64,000 bases of DNA, from positions 124,001 through 188,000 of the forward strand of contig CAYNOR010000001.1 of NCBI GenBank assembly GCA_964398915.1, read 5' to 3'. Made by a program: the position numbers and the translations under genes. Source of the stretch: Tichowtungia sp964398915 (GTDB taxonomy: Bacteria; Verrucomicrobiota; Kiritimatiellia; Kiritimatiellales; Tichowtungiaceae). This document shows positions 43,260 through 52,171 of this stretch, piece by piece. The notes beneath the pieces were generated by a model, which saw only the letters and a program-made list of their open reading frames with translations, searched no databases and was not told the origin of the DNA. The stretch's first letter is position 1; the number at the start of each line of letters is the position of its first letter.

Positions 43260-43281
43260 TTATTTCCTTATAAATCAGATT

Positions 43282-43653
43282 TTAAGCGAGTAATTCCTTA
43301 ACCGTCTGGCGAAGCGCGGCCGTATCAAACGGTTTTTCAAAAACCTTGGCGGCACCCAGCTTACCGGCCAGATCCAGATAGTGCCCGGCACGGACACGCC
43401 CGCCGCCGGACATGACAATCACTTTGATATCGGGCTGCGTACGGCGAATCGCCATCACCAGCTCAATGCCGTCACAATCGGGCATGATGACATCGGTGAT
43501 AATCAAATCAAAATGCTGTTTTGCCAGCAGAGCCTGCGCATCCAGACCGTTAACCGCTTCGCCGAATTCGTAAAGCTCATTGCCGAGTACGGCACGCACC
43601 ATTTTACGGATGGCCTCTTCATCGTCGACAAGCAGAATTTTTTTTCGGTCCAC
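43282..43653 (-). CDS. single-domain response regulator (CheY-like)
   Basis: 123 residues forming only a receiver domain: acidic pocket LLVDDEEA, phospho-acceptor aspartate in DLIITDVIMPDCDG, the switch MSGGG and lysine in FEKPFD. No output domain. Partner kinase unknown. It sits between ribE and pyrE on the same strand with short spacers, an unexpected place for a signalling gene. Confidence 0.92.
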   Translation of the reverse strand: MDRKKILLVDDEEAIRKMVRAVLGNELYEFGEAVNGLDAQALLAKQHFDLIITDVIMPDCDGIELVMAIRRTQPDIKVIVMSGGGRVRAGHYLDLAGKLGAAKVFEKPFDTAALRQTVKELLA

Positions 43654-43662
43654 AAGGACTCC

Positions 43663-44295
43663 TCACTGTTTATTTTGCAAATTAATACGATAACTCTGTC
43701 CGCCGCCGAATTCAAGAATGCGCTGCACATGCTTCCCAAGGATATCGGCCTCAAGGTTCACCCGGGTTCCGGGTTTAAACTCCGACATATCAGTTTCTTC
43801 CATCGTATGCGGAATGATATGAACAACAAATGCATCATCCTTCAGTTCCGCGACGGTTAAAGAAATTCCATCCATCGCGATCGAACCCTTATAAACCATC
43901 AGCATGAGCATGTCCCGCGAACACTCGATCTCGAACTTCCAGTCGCGGTCGACCTGATCGATCCGGCGCACAGTTCCGACCCCGTCCACATGTCCCGTCA
44001 CAATGTGCCCGCCGAGCGTATCGCCAAGCGCCAGCGCCCGCTCCAGATTCACAACAGAACCGGGTCCTTTTTCACCAAGATTTGTCTTATTGAAGGTTTC
44101 TGTGAGCACGTCGAAGCAAAAATTCGGGCCTGCGATGGCGGCAACAGTCAAACAGGCACCATTTACAGCAATGCTGTCACCCAAATGAACCGGCGCATCA
44201 AACGGACGGTTCGGAGCCAGCGTAATCCGCCCTGCCGCGCCGTGCATTTTTACATCAATAAGGGTACCTAGCCGTTGGACAATCCCCGTAAACAT
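43663..44295 (-). CDS. ribE: riboflavin synthase, alpha chain
   Basis: 210 residues in two homologous lumazine-binding halves, each starting with the family pattern (MFTGIVQRLG and GHIVTGHVDGVG). It joins two dimethylribityllumazines into riboflavin. GGAGG precedes two ATGs (44298 and 44295); MFTGIV is the universal start. The ribD stop (TGA) overlaps these ATGs, so translation is coupled. Confidence 0.95.
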   Translation of the reverse strand: MFTGIVQRLGTLIDVKMHGAAGRITLAPNRPFDAPVHLGDSIAVNGACLTVAAIAGPNFCFDVLTETFNKTNLGEKGPGSVVNLERALALGDTLGGHIVTGHVDGVGTVRRIDQVDRDWKFEIECSRDMLMLMVYKGSIAMDGISLTVAELKDDAFVVHIIPHTMEETDMSEFKPGTRVNLEADILGKHVQRILEFGGGQSYRINLQNKQ

Positions 44296-45308
44296 CATTT
44301 CCTCCTGATCGGTAAGGCTCGTATGAAAGCATCTTTTCCGCATTTTTCCAAGGTCTGGAAGCTCAAAAGCGGCATTTTTGTTAGCGGCCACCCCTTTGAT
44401 CCAAACATTGGAACCCCGTCCCCGCCGAGCATCGACGGCGCGACGAACAGCGCAAATTCATCCACCAGCCCGGCACGTACCAGCGATCCGGCCAACTCAC
44501 CGCCGCCTTCACACAGCACATGCATCACACCGCGTTTTCCAAGACCACGTAAAATCTTCCTGAGCGAACCGTCCATAACAAGAGTCCGTTCCGCCGCTTC
44601 ATCCGTCAGCACTTTCGCCTCAGCCTGAAGTGTTGATCCAACAATCACCCGCCACGGCGTGCGGCCTTTGGCCGGGCGCGGCAAAAGCGAAGGATCGTCT
44701 GAACGAACGGTTCCGGCCCCGACCATAATTGCATCCGCCGAACGGCGCAGTTCCTGCACTTTAGCGCGTGCCTGCGGACCGGTAATCCACTTTGATTTTC
44801 CGGATGAATCAGCAATCCGCCCGTCAATCGTTGCTGCCAGTTTGAGCGTTACATACGGCATGCCGGTTAAAATTAATTTTGAGAACGGTGCAATCAGTGC
44901 TTCAGCTTCGGCGCGGCAGACTCCGGTGATCACCTCAACACCGGCGCGGCGCAAAATACGGATGCCCCGCCCGGCATGAGCAGGATTCGGATCTTTTGCA
45001 CCGATCACGACGCGCGAAATCCCGTGAGACAGAATCAGATCCGTGCAGGGCGGCGTGCGCCCAGTGGTCGAACAAGGCTCAAGCGTCACATAAAGAGTGG
45101 CAGACTCTAGGCTTTGGGCTTTAGGCTTTAGGCTTTTCAAACAAGCACGCTCAGCATGATCAAACCCTGCTTTTTTATGAAAGCCCTCTGCAATTATTTT
45201 TCCATCCCGAACCAGCACCGCTCCGACCGGAGGATTGGGACGTGTGAGCCCTTCCCCTCGCCGTGCCAGCGCAAGCGCACGCTGCATAAATGGTTCGTGT
45301 GCGGTCAT
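44295..45308 (-). CDS. ribD: bifunctional deaminase/reductase RibD
   Basis: 337 residues. The N-terminal zinc deaminase has HAERACLKS and PCSTTGRTPPC; the C-terminal reductase has KLAATIDGRIADSSGKSKWITG and LCEGGGELAGSLV. It catalyses the second and third steps after GTP opening in riboflavin synthesis. A 7-bp array (45107-45141) is translated in the deaminase loop as SLKPKAQSLES, replacing the usual variable segment between zinc motifs. A TTCCA-N5-TGGAA dyad near the 3' end encodes FQTLEK. Overlaps nusB by four bases. Confidence 0.94.
   Translation of the reverse strand: MTAHEPFMQRALALARRGEGLTRPNPPVGAVLVRDGKIIAEGFHKKAGFDHAERACLKSLKPKAQSLESATLYVTLEPCSTTGRTPPCTDLILSHGISRVVIGAKDPNPAHAGRGIRILRRAGVEVITGVCRAEAEALIAPFSKLILTGMPYVTLKLAATIDGRIADSSGKSKWITGPQARAKVQELRRSADAIMVGAGTVRSDDPSLLPRPAKGRTPWRVIVGSTLQAEAKVLTDEAAERTLVMDGSLRKILRGLGKRGVMHVLCEGGGELAGSLVRAGLVDEFALFVAPSMLGGDGVPMFGSKGWPLTKMPLLSFQTLEKCGKDAFIRALPIRRK
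44344..44362. repeat. TTCCA-N5-TGGAA dyad in ribD
   Basis: TTTTCCA-AGGTC-TGGAAGC, translated FQTLEK, the same peptide as in two other unrelated genes here. Confidence 0.78.
45107..45141. repeat. 7-bp-phased array inside ribD
   Basis: CTAGGCT, TTGGGCT, TTAGGCT, TTAGGCT, TTTCAAA, in phase and read in frame. Confidence 0.85.
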
Positions 45309-45754
45309 TGTGTTGAATGCGTACTGCGCGAAGGACGGTCGAGCTCCTTCTGAATCCGATCGAGCACGCCGTTAACAAAGCGTCCCGAATCTTTACCACT
45401 GTAAGCCTTGGCTATTTCAACCGCCTCATTAATGGAAACAACGGGCGGAATATCGCCGCGAAAAAGCATTTCGTAAGTCGCCACGCGCATCACAATACGG
45501 TCCAGTACACCGAGCCGGTCCACATCCCAGTTTTGCGTATACTTCGAAATCGTCCGGTCAATTTCACGCTGCTTTTCAACCACACCGCGCACCACTTCGT
45601 TCACATACGTCTGGTCACGCACCGAAGGGTTCCGCTCATCATCACTCCAAAAATCAGCCAAGGCGGTTCCCAAATCCTCCGGATTAAATTCCGTCTGGAA
45701 CAGAAACTGCACAGCCCACTCACGCGCCTGGCGGCGACCCGTCACTTTAGTCAT
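45305..45754 (-). CDS. nusB: transcription antitermination factor NusB
   Basis: 149 residues, all-helical NusB: RRQAREWAVQFLFQTEFN at the N-terminus, RLGVLDRIVMRVATYEMLF and SINEAVEIAKAYSGKDSGRF, then VNGVLDRI. It binds boxA RNA with NusE. Position between ribH and ribD is a common arrangement. It overlaps ribH by four bases and ribD by four, so the cluster is translationally coupled. Confidence 0.96.
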   Translation of the reverse strand: MTKVTGRRQAREWAVQFLFQTEFNPEDLGTALADFWSDDERNPSVRDQTYVNEVVRGVVEKQREIDRTISKYTQNWDVDRLGVLDRIVMRVATYEMLFRGDIPPVVSINEAVEIAKAYSGKDSGRFVNGVLDRIQKELDRPSRSTHSTQ

Positions 45755-46233
45755 TTAAATCCTTTTATCGTTTTTAAAATATTGGCGGTTTCAATAGCCG
45801 CTTCGGCGGCGTACCAGCCCCGGCTCGTCCGGCTGCGCGTGCAGCGCGCCACCGCCTGATCCCAGTTGCGTGTGCCGACAATTTCATTAATTACCGGAAC
45901 ACCGTGTTCGCGGGCAATATCAAGCAGCGCAATACCGGTCGAATCGCCGATCATCTGTGCGTGCGGTGTTTCGCCTTCCACCACCACGCCCAGCGCAATC
46001 AGCGCATTATATTTACCGCTTTTTGCCAGCTCGTTAATCACAACCGGAATTTCATACGCACCGGGAACCTGGAAAATTTCAACATCTTCAGCTTTCGCGC
46101 CGTGTTCTTCCAGACACTGGACTGCATCCGCCGACAGCTGTTCCGTCAATTCCTCATTAAACCGGCTGACCACGACAGCAAACCGCAGTCCGCCCGCATC
46201 CAAATTCTTTGCTGTTGAAATTCCCTTCCCCAT
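45751..46233 (-). CDS. ribH: 6,7-dimethyl-8-ribityllumazine synthase
   Basis: 160 residues from the ATG at 46233. Conserved VVVSRFNEELTEQL, VPGAYEIPV, ALGVVVEGETPHAQ and GTRNWDQAVAR identify lumazine synthase, which forms an icosahedral or pentameric complex. A longer start at 46272 is open but would add thirteen residues (MKNGMLEDWSDGV) that are simply the translation of the 8-bp array, so I take 46233. Which is used needs N-terminal data. Confidence 0.94.
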   Translation of the reverse strand: MGKGISTAKNLDAGGLRFAVVVSRFNEELTEQLSADAVQCLEEHGAKAEDVEIFQVPGAYEIPVVINELAKSGKYNALIALGVVVEGETPHAQMIGDSTGIALLDIAREHGVPVINEIVGTRNWDQAVARCTRSRTSRGWYAAEAAIETANILKTIKGFK

Positions 46234-46271
46234 TACTCCATCACTCCAATCTTCCAACATTCCATTCTTCA
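46232..46271. repeat. 8-bp-phased array between ribBA and ribH
   Basis: ATTACTCC, ATCACTCC, AATCTTCC, AACATTCC, ATTCTTCA in exact 8-base phase. It fills the gap and provides GGAG-rich sequence just before the ribH ATG. Confidence 0.88.
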
Positions 46272-47474
46272 AAGCATGTGTTTCATTTTATCACGCTTGG
46301 TGGCCAGATAGCGCACATTGTGCGGCGTTGAAGGAAGCACAATCGGCACCCGTTCGACAATCTCAATACCGTATTTATCCAGCCCTTCAATTTTGGCCGG
46401 ATTATTGGTGATCAGGCGGATCTCCGTCATATGGAGGTCCTTCAAAATCTGCGCGCCGATTCCATAGTCACGCAAATCGGCGGCGAACCCGAGCTTAACG
46501 TTCGCCTCGACCGTATCCATTCCCTGATCCTGAAGTTCGTATGCATGGATCTTTTTGGTCAATCCGATACCCCGCCCCTCCTGCCGCATATAAATCACCG
46601 CGCCGTACCCGTATTCGCTGATCATCTGTATGGAACACTGGAGCTGATCGCCGCAATCGCAACGCGCCGAGCCGAACACATCACCCGTAAGACACTCACT
46701 ATGAACACGTACCAGCGGATGCGGTCTTTCGGCGGACGGCGCACCCATAAACAAGGCCAGGTGATCCTTATCGTCAACGACCGAGCTGTACACGCTCAAA
46801 TTAAAATCACCCCAGCGGGTCGGCATCTTCACCCGCCGCTCCATATGAACCAGCTTTTCGTTAACGTAGCGATATTTTGCAATCTCTGCGACCGACGTCA
46901 TTTTCAGCCCGTGCGTCTTGGCAAATTTTATCAGTTCCGGCAGACGAGCCATCGAACCGTCATCGTTGGTCACCTCACAAATCACCCCGGCAGGCTGAAG
47001 TCCGGCCAGGCGGGTCAGATCAATCGTCGCCTCTGTATGCCCAGCACGCTCCAATACGCCGCCATTCATTGCAATCAGCGGAAAGATATGTCCCGGACAG
47101 ACTAACGACTCAGGCTTCGTCGTTGAATCAACCAGCATCCGCACGGTATGCGCCCGTTCTGCCGAACTGATCCCGGTTGTGCTGTCAGCCGCATCGACCG
47201 AAACCGTAAACGCCGTCCTGTATTTATCACCTTCATGCGAAACATTCATCCGCTTCAGGCCAAGATGCGCAGCCCGCTCTGCGGTAATCGGCACGCAAAC
47301 CAGCCCGCGCGCATGCGTAATCATAAAATTAATCTGTTCTGCCGTGCAGGACTCTGCGGCGCAGACCACATCGCCTTCGTTCTCACGGTTTTCGTCATCC
47401 GTAATCAGAACCATTTCGCCGCGCCGGAGCGCCGCCAGGATCTCCTCCATCGAATCAAACAACTTTTCGCTCAT
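46269..47474 (-). CDS. ribBA: bifunctional 3,4-DHBP synthase / GTP cyclohydrolase II
   Basis: 401 residues. The N-terminal DHBP synthase domain (~1-200) has DDENRENEGDVVCAA and TARGLVC-like HARGLVCVPI, with GHTEATIDL. The C-terminal GTP cyclohydrolase II (~205-400) has zinc ligands in SECLTGDVFGSARCDCGDQL and EGRGIGL. It opens riboflavin synthesis from both substrates. The FMN riboswitch immediately upstream controls it and, through it, the downstream genes. Confidence 0.96.
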   Translation of the reverse strand: MSEKLFDSMEEILAALRRGEMVLITDDENRENEGDVVCAAESCTAEQINFMITHARGLVCVPITAERAAHLGLKRMNVSHEGDKYRTAFTVSVDAADSTTGISSAERAHTVRMLVDSTTKPESLVCPGHIFPLIAMNGGVLERAGHTEATIDLTRLAGLQPAGVICEVTNDDGSMARLPELIKFAKTHGLKMTSVAEIAKYRYVNEKLVHMERRVKMPTRWGDFNLSVYSSVVDDKDHLALFMGAPSAERPHPLVRVHSECLTGDVFGSARCDCGDQLQCSIQMISEYGYGAVIYMRQEGRGIGLTKKIHAYELQDQGMDTVEANVKLGFAADLRDYGIGAQILKDLHMTEIRLITNNPAKIEGLDKYGIEIVERVPIVLPSTPHNVRYLATKRDKMKHML

Positions 47475-47496
47475 AATCAGCCGTCCTTAAAAATGC

Positions 47497-47526
47497 AAAA
47501 ACCCTGAAGACATACGTCATCCAGGG
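47497..47526 (-). terminator. riboswitch-controlled terminator (attenuator)
   Basis: On the minus strand, CCCTGGATGAC pairs imperfectly with GTCTTCAGGG (47502-47526) and is followed by five Ts. It lies between the FMN aptamer and ribBA and is the expected expression platform. Confidence 0.75.
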
Positions 47527-47547
47527 CAGAGGTTTTCGCATCAATTT

Positions 47548-47654
47548 ATCTTCTTTCATCCAGACTGTACTGTCGGTTGCAGAATCACACTGCATCTGCC
47601 TTTCGGCTCGCGGACTGTCACCGCCGGTCGGGAATTTCACCCTGCCCTGAAGAT
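47548..47654 (-). promoter_or_regulatory. FMN riboswitch (RFN element)
   Basis: The minus strand reads ATCTTC-AGGGCAGGGTGAAATTCCCGACC..., then GGCGGTGACAGTCCGCGAGC and ...CCGACAGTACAGTCTGGATG-AAGAAGAT. The conserved RFN boxes and the closing stem ATCTTC (47649-47654)/GAAGAT (47548-47553) are present. FMN binding should favour the terminator downstream and switch off the riboflavin operon. Confidence 0.96.
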
Positions 47655-47706
47655 GGAAACGGATTATTATCATTTAAGAACAGTGTTCAAGCACATTCTA
47701 CCGCTC

Positions 47707-48432
47707 TTAAAATTTCGGGCGATCAACAAACGGGGTGAGAAATTTTTTCGGTTTTCCGTCGGCTTTCAGCAAGTCATTGATCTCATTCTTTAACTCAATC
47801 ATGCGCAATTCCCGCCCGACCATGCATTGGTTTTCTAACTCTAAAGTATTCATTTGTCCTTTGATCTTGGCCTGCATCTGCTTTCGCTCAGTAACATCAA
47901 TTATTATGATTCGATACACGGATCCGCCAGCTTCGTCCTCCGCGGCTGATACTTCAAGGTGCGCCCAGAAAGGAACCTCGTCATGCTTCAACATCCGCAG
48001 TTCGCACTGCTGCTGCGCGCCTGTTTCAAAAAGCTGCTTGCGATGCAGGTAGTAATCGTCCTGATCTTCTTTAAGAATGAACCGGCTGACCGGCTGATTG
48101 ATTAGCGCGCTCCGTAACACGTCCAGCATGGTGGCGGCGGTGAGATTAGCTTCCAGAATCAATCCCTTTTCACTCACGGTGATATAGCCCACCGGTGCAA
48201 GGTCATAGAGGTCGAAATAGCGCGCCCGTAAAGTATCCAGTTCTTCATACGCCAGCCGCAGGTTTTCGTTCTGCATCTCCAGCTCAATCTGATGAACTTG
48301 CAGTTTATGCATCGTATGCTTAATTTCTTCGGGCGACATGGCGTGAAGAACCTCCGGTGACATAGCCGCCTTTCGTTCAGCCGCACGGCGCATTTCCTCA
48401 AATTGTTCAAGCTCGTTATCTGTGCCGGTCAT
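47707..48432 (-). CDS. PAS-domain sensory protein
   Basis: 241 residues. An N-terminal helical region (LHAMSPEEIKHTMHKLQVHQ, IELEMQNENLRLAYEELDTL) is followed by a PAS domain (~70-195: YFDLYDLAPVGYITVSEKGL through RIIIIDVTERKQMQ), then a coiled coil. No kinase or cyclase domain follows, so it is a stand-alone sensor or adaptor. It overlaps the CheB-CheR-PAS gene by four bases and is probably translated with it. Confidence 0.88.
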   Translation of the reverse strand: MTGTDNELEQFEEMRRAAERKAAMSPEVLHAMSPEEIKHTMHKLQVHQIELEMQNENLRLAYEELDTLRARYFDLYDLAPVGYITVSEKGLILEANLTAATMLDVLRSALINQPVSRFILKEDQDDYYLHRKQLFETGAQQQCELRMLKHDEVPFWAHLEVSAAEDEAGGSVYRIIIIDVTERKQMQAKIKGQMNTLELENQCMVGRELRMIELKNEINDLLKADGKPKKFLTPFVDRPKF

Positions 48433-51392
48433 TTTACACCTCCGTCTTCCACCCGTTCCGTGGTCGCCACCGCATACATTTTTCCGGTCTCATCCAGTAA
48501 AGCGGTAGAAATAATCGAAACCTTCACGACCTTGCCTTGTTTGGTGATGCGCTCAGTGCGATACGGCTCCAGAATTTCTGCCTGACCGAGCTGAACCAAC
48601 TTGGTCATCGCGTTCTTTCGCAGAGATTCAGGAATCCGGTCGTGCACGTTCATCGTCAGCGCCTCGGCCTCGCTCCAGCCGTACATCCGCACCGCGCCCT
48701 GATTCCAGGCGATGGTCTGGCCCTTCAAATCCTGTACGGTGATGGCATCGTACGCATCGGCCACCACGACCGCCAGACGGCGCAGTGTTTCCCGCGCCTG
48801 CACAATTTCTGTGATCTCGGCAAAGGTAATCACCGCGCCTTCGATCACATTATCCAGTGTCCGGTAAGGCTGGATGCGCATCGCGTACCATTTCCCCTCT
48901 GCAACATGCACATCCACCTCTTTGGGTGCCAGCGTGTCCAGTACGGCTTTCACGTCGGCAATCAGTGAATTGTAACCCACCAGATTGGAAACGAAGTGCG
49001 CTATGGGCCGTCCTAGGTCGCCGGGAATCAAGTTGATGATCGGAGCCGCGGCGGGCGTGAAACGCATGATGCGCAGTTGATGATCCACAAAAACGGTGCC
49101 GATACCGGTACCCGCCAGCAGGTTATTCATGTCGTTATTAGCCCGCGACAAATCCAGCACTTTGATTTGCAACTCGGTGTTGACTGTGGACAGTTCCTCG
49201 TTAACCGATTGCAGTTCCTCCTTGGACGTTTCCAGTTCTTCGTTGGTGGATTGCAACTCCTCGTTGACCGACTGCATTTCCTCATTAGACGATTTAAGTT
49301 CTTCTGCGGAACTCTCCAGTTCCTCGTTGGTGCTCTGGAGATATTCTTCTTTGGCGCGCAATTCCTGCGTGAGTTCTGCAATGCGCGCGTCGGTATCCGG
49401 CGGCGCGCTGATCTCTGATGTCTGCCCTCTGACCTCTGTCTCCGAAACCTCCTCCAAAATGACCAGATAGAGCGGCGACTCCGGCGACGCGCCCGCGCCG
49501 GTCGTCACGGGACGAACTGTCAGATTGACGGTGGTAAAGTGACCATTGGTTTTAACGCGCACTCCCGGACAATGCACGGTGTCGTTTGTGCCTGCGGCTT
49601 TGTGCAACGTCGCGGTCAAGCCAGGCCGCAATCCTTCGCGTGCCATTTTCAGGATATTATTGATACCCGCCTCGCCCGGTGCCGGTTCAAGAAACATTCC
49701 GGTGCGGCCGTGGAGATAGAGAATGTCGCCGTGTCCGTTAACCAGCACACCTGCCGCGATGACCTGCTGTAAAAGCGACTGTTCGGTCAGCTCGCGCAAC
49801 GGCTGTTTCACTGGAAATGCTGTTCTGGTTTTACCCCTCACCATATGGGTCGCCTGTGTTGCTGATACGAGAGGGATGACAAGATGTCTGGCCGCACGCT
49901 GACCGGGAATGTCGTCACGGCGCTGATACAATTTCGCCTTACGATCCACCACAGAAAACAGCGTATCGAATTCGCCGATACCTTCGGACGTACCGAGAAA
50001 CAGCATGCCGCCCAGTTTCAGTGCGTAGTGAAATAAAGGAATGAGCTTCTTCTGCAACTCCGCATCCAGATAAATCAGCAGGTTGCGGCAACTGATCAGG
50101 TCGAGTTTTGAAAAAGGCGGGTCTTTAATCACATTCTGCTCGGAAAAAATCAGCATATCGCGAATGCCTTTATGAATACGGTAGGCATTGCCATCGGGCT
50201 CAATAGTGAAAAAGCGCGCCAGTCGTTCCGGAGAAATATCGGCGACGATGCCGGCCGGATAACGTCCGGCGCGCGCTGTGGCGATGGCCCGGCTGTCGAT
50301 GTCTGTGGCGAAAATCTGCACGATGAAGCTTTGCTTGAGCGCTTCCATGCGTTCCACCAAAAGGATGGCGAGAGAATAGGCCTCTTCGCCGGTGGAACAG
50401 CCCGTCGTCCAGATGCGGATCACGTCGTCGGCGTGTTTACCGGCAAAGAGTTTGGGGATGACATTATCTTCCAATAGCTGGAAAGCCTCCGGATCGCGGA
50501 AAAAATTGGTCACGCCGATCAGTAAGTCGTTAAAAAGAGCATCCACCTCGGCGGGATTCCGTTGCAAATGCCTGACGTAGCCGTCAATCGATTCGATCTG
50601 GTTGACGGCCATGCGCCGCTCAATACGCCGGTTGATTGTGCTTGGCTTGTAGTTGGAAAAGTCGTGACCGGTCTGGGCCCGCAGCAGGACGAATATTTTT
50701 TTCATCGCGGTCTCGGTTTTGGGAGCCGAAACGGTGTCTGGATGGGTTGGCCTGCCGACGACGTGCGCGGCATAGGCGATGAGCTGGGCGGCCATTTCGG
50801 CGGGCGGCAGATTGTAGTCAGCCAAACCGGTCGCAATGACACTGCGCGGCATCCCGTCGAACTCGGTCGAGTCGGGAGTTTGCACCATCACCATACCGCC
50901 TTCGCTTTTAATGTCTCGTACTCCCAGGGTGCCGTCGCTACCGGTGCCGGAAAGCACAATGCCGATGGCCCGCTCGTGCTGATCCTGAGCCAGCGACCGG
51001 AAGAAAAAGTCGATCGGCAACCGCTGACCGCGCGGCATGGCGGGCTCCAAAAGCTGAAGCGTTCCGTTGATCAAAGCCATGTCGCGATTGGGAGGAATAA
51101 TATAGACACAGCCGGGCTTGACCGTCATCCCGTCCTCGACCTCAAAAACCTGCATGCTGGTGTAGCGCCGGATCAGGTCGGTGAGGATGCTTTTGTGGTC
51201 GGGGGCCAGATGCTGAACCAGCACAAAGGCCATATCGGAACCGGCCAGTGTTCCGGTAGAGAAAAACGCCTCAAATGCCGCCAACCCTCCGGCGGAAGCG
51301 CCGATTCCAACGATTGGAAAATTCTTCACCCCTCCCGAAAGAGCGACGGGTTCATCCTCGGAAACCTGAGTTTTTTGTTTTTTATTTGTCAT
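48429..51392 (-). CDS. CheB-CheR-PAS fusion chemosensory protein
   Basis: 987 residues from the ATG at 51392 (GGAAGCGAC upstream). Domains: CheB methylesterase (~20-210; VGIGASAGGLAAFEAF with the catalytic Ser, VQHLAPDHKS His), CheR methyltransferase (~220-480; IWTTGCSTGEEAYSLAILL, FATDIDSRAIATARAG, CRNLLIYLD), a linker, a long coiled coil of NEEL/SxEEL heptads (~640-735), and two PAS domains. Such hybrids act in non-classical chemosensory or two-component signalling; the receptor substrate is not evident. A 7-bp array (49408-49442) is translated in the linker before the coiled coil (EVRGQTSEIS), and dyads occur at 50467 and 51303. Confidence 0.9.
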   Translation of the reverse strand: MTNKKQKTQVSEDEPVALSGGVKNFPIVGIGASAGGLAAFEAFFSTGTLAGSDMAFVLVQHLAPDHKSILTDLIRRYTSMQVFEVEDGMTVKPGCVYIIPPNRDMALINGTLQLLEPAMPRGQRLPIDFFFRSLAQDQHERAIGIVLSGTGSDGTLGVRDIKSEGGMVMVQTPDSTEFDGMPRSVIATGLADYNLPPAEMAAQLIAYAAHVVGRPTHPDTVSAPKTETAMKKIFVLLRAQTGHDFSNYKPSTINRRIERRMAVNQIESIDGYVRHLQRNPAEVDALFNDLLIGVTNFFRDPEAFQLLEDNVIPKLFAGKHADDVIRIWTTGCSTGEEAYSLAILLVERMEALKQSFIVQIFATDIDSRAIATARAGRYPAGIVADISPERLARFFTIEPDGNAYRIHKGIRDMLIFSEQNVIKDPPFSKLDLISCRNLLIYLDAELQKKLIPLFHYALKLGGMLFLGTSEGIGEFDTLFSVVDRKAKLYQRRDDIPGQRAARHLVIPLVSATQATHMVRGKTRTAFPVKQPLRELTEQSLLQQVIAAGVLVNGHGDILYLHGRTGMFLEPAPGEAGINNILKMAREGLRPGLTATLHKAAGTNDTVHCPGVRVKTNGHFTTVNLTVRPVTTGAGASPESPLYLVILEEVSETEVRGQTSEISAPPDTDARIAELTQELRAKEEYLQSTNEELESSAEELKSSNEEMQSVNEELQSTNEELETSKEELQSVNEELSTVNTELQIKVLDLSRANNDMNNLLAGTGIGTVFVDHQLRIMRFTPAAAPIINLIPGDLGRPIAHFVSNLVGYNSLIADVKAVLDTLAPKEVDVHVAEGKWYAMRIQPYRTLDNVIEGAVITFAEITEIVQARETLRRLAVVVADAYDAITVQDLKGQTIAWNQGAVRMYGWSEAEALTMNVHDRIPESLRKNAMTKLVQLGQAEILEPYRTERITKQGKVVKVSIISTALLDETGKMYAVATTERVEDGGVK
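49408..49442. repeat. 7-bp-phased array inside the CheB-CheR-PAS gene
   Basis: CTGATCT, CTGATGT, CTGCCCT, CTGACCT, CTGTCTC in exact phase, complementary in theme to the array at 4374. Confidence 0.86.
50467..50485. repeat. TTCCA-N5-TGGAA dyad
   Basis: TCTTCCA-ATAGC-TGGAAAG in the CheR part, translated FQLLED. Confidence 0.7.
51303..51321. repeat. TTCCA-N5-TGGAA dyad
   Basis: GATTCCA-ACGAT-TGGAAAA at the very start of the CheB domain, translated NFPIVGIGA. Confidence 0.75.
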
Positions 51393-51712
51393 GGTGTCGC
51401 TTCCGCTGATGCAAGCGCAAGCTACTCCCATAAATGCGAAAGCGGAAGATAAAATTACGGTCAAATCTGCCCGTATTTCCATAACAGACAAAACGACACA
51501 ACAGAAAAGCGGCGCTCAGGAACCCCTCTATCGCGGACTCCCCCACTCAGAGTGGCGCGAAATGTTCGATTCATGAAAATAAAAAAATCAGATCAGTAAC
51601 GAAACCATTCCGGAAGAATTTCAGACAGGATTACAGGATCGACTGGATGGGAAATAAAAATCAAACCAGTCAGGTGACCCGCAGCGGATCACCTCAAGGT
51701 TCACATTGAACG
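51393..51712. other. spacer between the CheB-CheR-PAS gene and higA
   Basis: No convincing gene. A 61-codon plus-strand frame (51391-51576) lacks a recognisable domain. The spacer holds a 9-bp-phased stretch (GACAGGATT/ACAGGATCG/ACTGGATGG, ~51623-51650) and a hairpin AGGTGACCCG/CGGATCACCT (51674-51696, one mismatch) shortly after the higA stop, a likely end signal. Confidence 0.5.
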
Positions 51713-52171
51713 TTAAGCTTTACGTTTATTTTTTGCCTTTCCGTACGGAGTACGCTCTTCCGCCACACGAAGCTGTGACGTTTTAGACGGCAGATAAGAA
51801 ACTTTCGATGTCGTTCCAACCTCCAGCAGGATTTCCGCCGGAATGCCGAGGCCCTCAACCAGTTTGCGGATCATCGTTTTGCTCAACGCACGTTTGCCGC
51901 TGAGAACTTCCGACACTTTGCTCGGCGAGCCGAGATATTTCACCATATCGGCTTTGGTGAGACCCTTTTGATCCATGAAAAATTCAATGGCTTCCAGCGG
52001 AGTCGGCGAACCGACGGGGTAATGCTCCTGCTCGTAATTCCACACCAGCAGGCTGAGCAGATCCAGCTCTTCGCCTTCCGGCGTTCCGGCGGCGGCATCC
52101 ATCAGTTCTTCAATACGGGCCAGCGCGGCTTCGCAGTCAGCTTCTGTTCTAATGATTTTTGCATTCATCAT
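51713..52171 (-). CDS. higA: HigA-type antitoxin (XRE family)
   Basis: 152 residues. An N-terminal helical part (EADCEAALARIEELMDAAAG) precedes a helix-turn-helix domain (~70-125: GLTKADMVKYLGSPSKVSEV, LSGKRALSKTMIRKLVEGLG). The pattern fits the long HigA/COG5499 antitoxins, which neutralise HigB and repress their own operon. It overlaps the toxin gene upstream by ATGA. Toxin-first order is usual for higBA. Confidence 0.9.
   Translation of the reverse strand: MMNAKIIRTEADCEAALARIEELMDAAAGTPEGEELDLLSLLVWNYEQEHYPVGSPTPLEAIEFFMDQKGLTKADMVKYLGSPSKVSEVLSGKRALSKTMIRKLVEGLGIPAEILLEVGTTSKVSYLPSKTSQLRVAEERTPYGKAKNKRKA

Noticed and set aside
51391..51576. 61-codon plus-strand frame next to the CheB-CheR gene
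   Set aside because: It overlaps the antisense of that gene's leader, and has no domain or convincing ribosome site.
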